Assembly (NCBI GenBank): GCA_020444065.1
Contig: JAHLLQ010000006.1
Coordinates: 124,001 to 188,000, forward strand
From: a bacterium
GTDB lineage: Bacteria > Sumerlaeota > Sumerlaeia > SLMS01 > JAHLLQ01
DNA: 64,000 nucleotides
Reading direction: 5' to 3'
Made by a program: the position numbers and the translations under genes. Shown here in pieces: positions 59,757-64,000 of this stretch (within the stretch, counting starts at the first letter, position 1; each line of letters opens with the position of its first letter). The notes beneath the pieces were generated by a model, which saw only the letters and a list, made by a program, of their open reading frames with translations, had not been told where the DNA came from and did no database searches.

Positions 59757-61016
59757 ATGCTCCCCTACAAGTTGGTCTGTTCTGAATCCGGTGCCGAGTA
59801 CCCTCCCCAGTCGATGCACTACCTGTCGCCGGAGAAGGGGCCGGAGACTCCAGCAGGCGGTTGCCTGCGGGGGGTGCTCGATATCGTTTACGATTGGTCT
59901 GCTTCGCCACAGCCGATTACACGCGAGTCCATCGCCGCATCCAGAGCCCTCGGAACACGCCGCTACATGGACCTGCTGCCGATCGAGAGCCCGGATTCAT
60001 TACCGGCAGTCATCGTGGGAAATACGCCCGTCGTTCCCGGGGGGCGATTCGCTGAAAAGAGAGGGTTTAAGCACCTCTTCTTCAAGGACGACACGCGGAA
60101 TCCAACCGGCTCCTACAAGGATCGCGCATCCGAGATCGTGGTGGCCAAGGCGCGTGAGCTTGGCATCAGCCGGATCACTGCGGCGTCAACGGGCAATGCG
60201 GCCACGGCGCTCTCCGGGCTGTGCGCTTCCACCGGACTGGAGGCAATCGTCTTCGTCCCGGCCGGGGCGCCCCAGGGCAAGCTGGCCCAGATTCTCGCCT
60301 ACGGCGCGCGCGTCATTCGCGTCCAGGGCACCTACGACGATGCCTTCGATCTCAGCCTTGCCGCGACCGAGCGCTTCGGCTGGTATAACCGTAACACGGC
60401 CTATAACCCTTATACGATCGATGGAAAAAGGACAGCAGCGTTCGAGATTGCCGAACAGATGGGATGGGAAGTTCCGGATGTTGTGGCGGTATCGAGCGGC
60501 GACGGCGTGATTCTGTCCGGTCTCTGGAAGGGCTTCAAAGACCTGCGCGACGCGGGATTGACGGATCGCGTGCCGCGGATGCTGTCCGTCCAGGCAGAGG
60601 GCAGCAACTCGATCGTGCGAGCGATCCGAGAGGGGCTCGACGTGCCGCCGACGCTGCGCGGAGCGTCCTCGATGGCCGATTCGATTGTCGTTGAGGCGCC
60701 CCGCAACGGTGTCATGGCGGTTCGCGACATCCGCGAGAGCGGCGGAACCGCGATCGATGTCACGGAAGAGGAAATCCAGGCCGGCCTGCGCGATACGGCC
60801 CAGGAAGCGGGCATTTTCTGCGAGCCAAGTTGCGCCGCGACCGCTGCGGGTGTGGTCAAGGCCGCCGAAGAGGGTCTGATCGGCAGGGACGAGCGCATCG
60901 TCTGCGTCCTTACCGGAAATGGTCTAAAAGACGTTGCGGGGACCCTGAAATGCGTCAAGGTCCCCGAACCCATCGAGCCAAAGCTGGAAGCGCTGCCTGC
61001 CGATTTGCAGGTGTAA
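59757..61016 (+). CDS. thrC: Threonine synthase
   Basis: Converts O-phosphohomoserine to threonine with PLP, the last step of threonine synthesis. The 419-residue protein is a fold-type II PLP enzyme: the Schiff-base Lys is ~121 in N-P-T-G-S-Y-K-D, followed by A-S-T-G-N-A-A, S-S-G-D-G and the C-terminal T-G-N-G. The N-terminal ~85 residues have C-S-E-S-G and a Y-D-W segment typical of the longer threonine synthase group. The ATG at 59757 follows a G/A-rich stretch (GAACGAGGA). It ends six bases from convergent pgi. Threonine aldolase is encoded at 14298, so the window holds both a maker and a breaker of threonine. Confidence 0.93.
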   Translation: MLPYKLVCSESGAEYPPQSMHYLSPEKGPETPAGGCLRGVLDIVYDWSASPQPITRESIAASRALGTRRYMDLLPIESPDSLPAVIVGNTPVVPGGRFAEKRGFKHLFFKDDTRNPTGSYKDRASEIVVAKARELGISRITAASTGNAATALSGLCASTGLEAIVFVPAGAPQGKLAQILAYGARVIRVQGTYDDAFDLSLAATERFGWYNRNTAYNPYTIDGKRTAAFEIAEQMGWEVPDVVAVSSGDGVILSGLWKGFKDLRDAGLTDRVPRMLSVQAEGSNSIVRAIREGLDVPPTLRGASSMADSIVVEAPRNGVMAVRDIRESGGTAIDVTEEEIQAGLRDTAQEAGIFCEPSCAATAAGVVKAAEEGLIGRDERIVCVLTGNGLKDVAGTLKCVKVPEPIEPKLEALPADLQV

Positions 61017-61022
61017 CATCGC

Positions 61023-62606
61023 TTACGAGCAGGCGAATTGCGCATCGGCCGGCGATGCCGGGCCGGATTGCGTGATGCCGCGGCCGTTTGCCGCGAGGTG
61101 CTCCAGCAGCAGGTAAATCTCTTCCGCCTTGTCTGCGGCGGAGAGCTTCTCCGCCCACCCTTCTGCGCTGAGCGTGATACCCGCGTTGGCCTTCATCGTC
61201 TCAACCAACTGTCCCTGAAGTTCCAGCAGCGCTGCGGCAGCCTTCTTGCCCGCTTCGACGCCGGGTTGGTGGTAGGCGTTGATATTCACGAGCGTCGCGT
61301 AGAAGCCGACGGCGCGCTCGAAGAGTGCGATCAGCATGCCGACCGTCCGTGGGGAAACATCCTCGACGGTGATCGTCATCGATTCGCGGCCGCTGCCGGC
61401 GAGTGCCGTGCGTGTGCCCTGGAAGAACCCGTGCAGGTAATCGCCGGACGTCACGCCGGGCTCGACTTCCATCGATGCGCCTTCGCGATCCTTCAAGACC
61501 TCGATGAACGTGACGAAGAAGTTATTCACGCCGTCGCGGAGCTGCTGCACGTAGGCGTGCTGGTCTGTGGAACCCTTGTTGCCGTAGACTGAAAGACCCT
61601 GGTGGACAACGTTTCCGTCCAGATCCTTCTCCTTACCGAGCGATTCCATGATCAGTTGCTGCAGGTACTTGCTGAACAGGCAGAGGCGATCCTTGTAGGG
61701 CAGAATCACGAGGTCGCGTTCGCCTTTGCCATTCGTTGCGTAATACCACATCAGCGCCATCAGCGCGGCGGGGTTTTGGGGCGTGTTGCGATTGCGAGTG
61801 CATTCGTCCATCGCCGCGGCGCCTGCCAGGAGGCCGTCGATGTCGAAGCCTTCGAGAGCCGCCGGCAACATGCCGACCGCGCTGAATTCGCTCGTGCGGC
61901 CGCCGACGTAATCGAACATGGGAACACGACGGAGCCAGCCGTCGGCTTCGGCGACCTTGTCCAGGTTGCTGCCGATTCCGGTGATCGCGATGGCGTGGGC
62001 GGCAAAATCCAGCCCGACCTCTTCGTAAGCGGCCTTTGCTTCCAGCATCCCGTTGCGGGTTTCTTTCGTGCCGCCGGACTTGCTGATCACAACCGCCAAC
62101 GTCTCTCCGAGGACGGGTTCGAGGCCCTGCAGGACAACATCCATGCCGTCCGGGTCCGTATTGTCCAGGAAGAAGACGGCCATCGCATCGTCATTGCCGC
62201 CGAGGGCTTCCTTGACAAACTGCGGTCCGAGTGCGCTGCCGCCGATTCCGATCACCAGCACGTTCAGGAATCGGTCTGCATTCGGGGGCTTGATGGCGCC
62301 GGAATGCACGTCGGCGGCGACCTTTTTGACGGTTTCGAGGGTCGACATGACTTCCTGGCGGCGCTCCTGGTCGGGAGCGATGGCCGCATTGCGCAGCCAA
62401 TAGTGGCCAACCTGGCGCTTCTCGTCGGGATTGGCGATAGCGCCGCCTTCCAGCGCTTCCATGTCGCTGTACGCCTTCTCCATCTTCGCCTTCATCGAGT
62501 CGAAGAAGTCCGCCGGAAAATCCATTCGGCTGATATCGAGCGCCAGCCCCAAGCCCTTGGGTGCGCAGTAATAGTCCTTGAAGCGTTGCCAATTGGTCGA
62601 AGCCAT
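61023..62606 (-). CDS. pgi: Glucose-6-phosphate isomerase
   Basis: Interconverts glucose-6-phosphate and fructose-6-phosphate. The 527 residues carry G-I-G-G-S-A-L-G-P (~130), S-K-S-G-G-T-K-E-T (~175), F-D-Y-V-G-G-R-T-S (~225) and K-G-S-T-D-Q-H (~340), the sugar-phosphate-binding and catalytic blocks of the PGI family. The ATG at 62604-62606 has GAGG six bases upstream and is followed by the family start; longer frames upstream add unrelated residues. It works with glgP, pyk and ppdK of the window in glucan and glucose breakdown. Convergent with thrC. Confidence 0.95.
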   Translation of the reverse strand: MASTNWQRFKDYYCAPKGLGLALDISRMDFPADFFDSMKAKMEKAYSDMEALEGGAIANPDEKRQVGHYWLRNAAIAPDQERRQEVMSTLETVKKVAADVHSGAIKPPNADRFLNVLVIGIGGSALGPQFVKEALGGNDDAMAVFFLDNTDPDGMDVVLQGLEPVLGETLAVVISKSGGTKETRNGMLEAKAAYEEVGLDFAAHAIAITGIGSNLDKVAEADGWLRRVPMFDYVGGRTSEFSAVGMLPAALEGFDIDGLLAGAAAMDECTRNRNTPQNPAALMALMWYYATNGKGERDLVILPYKDRLCLFSKYLQQLIMESLGKEKDLDGNVVHQGLSVYGNKGSTDQHAYVQQLRDGVNNFFVTFIEVLKDREGASMEVEPGVTSGDYLHGFFQGTRTALAGSGRESMTITVEDVSPRTVGMLIALFERAVGFYATLVNINAYHQPGVEAGKKAAAALLELQGQLVETMKANAGITLSAEGWAEKLSAADKAEEIYLLLEHLAANGRGITQSGPASPADAQFACS

Positions 62607-62735
62607 GTGTGTCCTCGCTTGCGGTGATCTCAAAAACGGTGTCGGACCTACGCGCCGGGGGGCGGGGACGCAAGCCCTAGACGGGGGATGACGCTCCCAC
62701 TTGCGTCGCCGGAGGGCGTCGCTTAGGCGAAGACC

Positions 62736-63533
62736 ATGATGAATGGACCATTTCTGCAGGATTTCTCTACAGAATTGCGGCGGATCTGCTCTTCTTTTGA
62801 CTGGAGCCGCATGGAAATCGGCATGTCTGGGCATTCGACCTGGCGGGGCGCTCGCGACGGGCGGGCCGAGGTCTTCCTGAAGCTCTCCGGCGAAAAGGGG
62901 ATGCTCCCCCTCTCGGACGAAGCGGAGCGATTGCGCTGGCTGGCGGGAAGACTGCCGGCGCCGCGGCTCCTGCACTTCGAGACGGATGATCACAGGGAGG
63001 CTCTGCTAATGTCCGCCGTTCCGGGCGTCGATGCGACGCGTGTCATCGAAGGCAAGCCGCGTGAGACCGCTCGTGTTCTCGGCGAAGCCCTTCGGCTTTG
63101 GCACGAGACTCCAGCCGCGGACTGTCCGTTCGATGAGCGCCTGGACGTGGAACTCGAGCTTGCCCGCCGGCATGTGGAACTTGGGAAGGTCGATGTGGAA
63201 GACTTCGACGACTGCCGCCTCGGCCGCTCGGCGGATGAAGTGTTTGCGGAGTTGCTGCAGACTCGTCCGATTCAGGATGGCGAATTCCTGACGCACGGCG
63301 ATTACTGCGTCCCCAATATCATGATCGATCCGGATACCATGAAGGCAACGGGTTTCGTCGACATCGGCCGGGCGGGTATCGGTTCCATCTACCGCGATGT
63401 TGCGCTCGCGCTCCGTAGTTTGGGCTACAATGGAGCAGGCGATTGCCAGCAGGATTTCCTGGCGGCGTATGGACTGACGGAAGTGAATGAAGAGTTAGTG
63501 GAGTACTACCAACTGCTGGACGAGTTCTTCTGA
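62736..63533 (+). CDS. Aminoglycoside phosphotransferase (APH)-family kinase
   Basis: A 265-residue kinase of the APH(3')-like fold. It has the catalytic T-H-G-D-Y-C-V-P-N block (~186-195), matching H-G-D-x4-N, then V-D-I-G-R-A-G-I-G (~206-214) in the position of the Mg-binding D-x-G-R, and Y-R-D-V-A-L-A. Antibiotic resistance is possible, but many chromosomal members phosphorylate other small molecules, so no substrate is assigned. The ATG at 62736 is followed by a second Met, and no strong ribosome site decides between them. Its stop is one base from the convergent thioredoxin-like gene. Confidence 0.8.
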   Translation: MMNGPFLQDFSTELRRICSSFDWSRMEIGMSGHSTWRGARDGRAEVFLKLSGEKGMLPLSDEAERLRWLAGRLPAPRLLHFETDDHREALLMSAVPGVDATRVIEGKPRETARVLGEALRLWHETPAADCPFDERLDVELELARRHVELGKVDVEDFDDCRLGRSADEVFAELLQTRPIQDGEFLTHGDYCVPNIMIDPDTMKATGFVDIGRAGIGSIYRDVALALRSLGYNGAGDCQQDFLAAYGLTEVNEELVEYYQLLDEFF

Positions 63534-63534
63534 G

Positions 63535-63855
63535 CTACTCGAGTTCCTGGAGCGCCGCCCGCACAGTTTCTTCCTCGATCACACCGATGTAGCGCCGCGC
63601 GAGATTTCCTCGGTGGAAGATCAACACGGTCGGCGTTCCGAAGCTCCGATGCCGGCGCGCCCAACGACGGTAGGCCGTGAATCCGAGGTGAAGCAATTGC
63701 ACGCCGGCCTGCGGTTCGCAAATCGCCCGTACGCGATCCACCATCATGAGGCCGCCGGGATGATGGGGCTCGGAAAGACAAACGACAAGAAGCTCTTCCG
63801 CGCGCGCAATCAGTTCATCGAGCGCTTGCTCGTCGCGACTGAGATGGCTGCTCAT
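63535..63855 (-). CDS. Thioredoxin-like protein without the C-x-x-C site
   Basis: A 106-residue protein whose second half fits the thioredoxin fold: F-G-T-P-T-V-L-I-F-H-R-G with the cis-Pro loop, then R-Y-I-G-V-I-E-E-E-T-V. The redox C-x-x-C is missing. Where it should lie, the sequence has a C-L-S-E-P-H-H-P stretch and then C-E-P-Q, so it is unlikely to act as a disulfide reductase and may be a binding protein. The ATG at 63853-63855 overlaps the stop of the upstream regulator gene by four bases, so the two are coupled. Confidence 0.7.
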   Translation of the reverse strand: MSSHLSRDEQALDELIARAEELLVVCLSEPHHPGGLMMVDRVRAICEPQAGVQLLHLGFTAYRRWARRHRSFGTPTVLIFHRGNLARRYIGVIEEETVRAALQELE

Positions 63856-64000
63856 AGCAACTCCTCCAGTTCCTCGCGCGAAATGCCGAGTTGCTTCATG
63901 TTCCGATAGAGCGTCGACTTATGCACGCCGAGATCGCGTGCGGCCTGCGTCAGATTGCCGCCAGCCGCGCGGAAAGCCTCACGGATGTTCTCCGGAGTCA
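63852..64000 (-). CDS. Fis-type HTH regulator, C-terminal fragment
   Basis: The 5' part runs off the window, so only the last 48 codons are seen. They encode an HTH of the Fis type: I-R-E-A-F-R-A-A-G-G-N-L-T-Q-A-A-R-D-L-G-V, then K-S-T-L-Y-R-N-M-K-Q-L-G-I. This is the DNA-binding end of NtrC-like sigma-54 activators (and of Fis itself); the length and partial view do not settle which. The stop overlaps the start of the thioredoxin-like gene by four bases. If it is an activator, the full AAA+ domain would lie outside the window. Confidence 0.8.
   Translation of the reverse strand, partial: TPENIREAFRAAGGNLTQAARDLGVHKSTLYRNMKQLGISREELEELL

Noticed and set aside
1-64000. Search by eye for tRNA genes, rRNA, CRISPR arrays and transposases
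   Set aside because: No cloverleaf-like blocks, repeat-spacer arrays or transposase motifs were found; a tRNAscan/Infernal run is needed to exclude small RNAs.

Overview
This is a GC-rich window from a Gram-negative bacterium with tightly packed genes on both strands and many tail-to-tail or 4-base-overlapping neighbours. Two heptose-LPS genes (a GmhB/RfaE2 fusion and a WaaF-like heptosyltransferase), a lipoprotein and many exported proteins indicate an outer membrane. Glycolysis and glycogen enzymes (PPDK, pyruvate kinase, alpha-glucan phosphorylase, glucose-6-phosphate isomerase), RpoD, AlaS and ThrC show it is chromosomal. Two prepilin-like proteins that end in the same Y-D-P-T-N-G-T-V-S-x-G-D block, a giant DUF5666 repeat protein and ECF sigma/FecR regulation suggest a lineage near the PVC/FCB or candidate-phylum bacteria (for example Sumerlaeota or Hydrogenedentes). 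That placement is a weak inference. I saw no tRNA, rRNA, CRISPR array, insertion sequence or prophage.

Layout. 1-2.9 kb: the N-terminal part of an XPB-type helicase and two unrecognised proteins. 3.1-16.9 kb: carbon metabolism and housekeeping, with PPDK on the minus strand carrying a histone-like tail. On the plus strand follow the heptose enzyme fusion, pyruvate kinase, a MobA-like nucleotidyltransferase, a coiled-coil protein, a lipoprotein, Hpt, glucan phosphorylase and threonine aldolase; then a ferredoxin-type aldo/keto reductase and CsaA on the minus strand. 17-27 kb: the most distinctive locus. A 1666-residue exported protein of 16 tandem DUF5666-like modules faces a coupled plus-strand operon of ECF sigma factor, FecR-domain anti-sigma, prepilin-like protein and FG-GAP propeller protein. 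27-32.8 kb: tandem duplicated membrane proteins, an orphan DNA methyltransferase, a Pro-rich protein with a pseudopilin-like end, and a HAD phosphatase/WaaF pair.

33-49 kb: S9 peptidase; an Rrf2-Bpt-SDR operon; a Spy-like protein and a second prepilin; RpoD with a basic linker; a degenerate sigma-54-activator-like ATPase; a YkgJ-type cysteine-cluster protein; a fusion of a catalytically dead low-molecular-weight phosphatase with a J domain; a P1B ATPase; an exported phospholipase D-like protein; and a GxxExxY gene broken by TAG at its signature tyrosine. 49-64 kb: YchF, an exported propeller-like protein, a membrane glycosyltransferase, AlaS, a two-gene Hsp70 system (J-TPR protein plus DnaK with a long Pro/acidic tail), ThrC, Pgi, an APH-family kinase, and a redox-dead thioredoxin-like protein coupled to a Fis-type regulator that runs off the window.

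The strongest candidates for something undescribed are the DUF5666/ECF/FecR/prepilin/FG-GAP locus, the phosphatase-J-domain fusion near the degenerate AAA+ protein, the DnaK/J-TPR pair, and the lysine/alanine-rich appendages on PPDK and RpoD. All functional claims come from reading motifs by eye; no database search was run.
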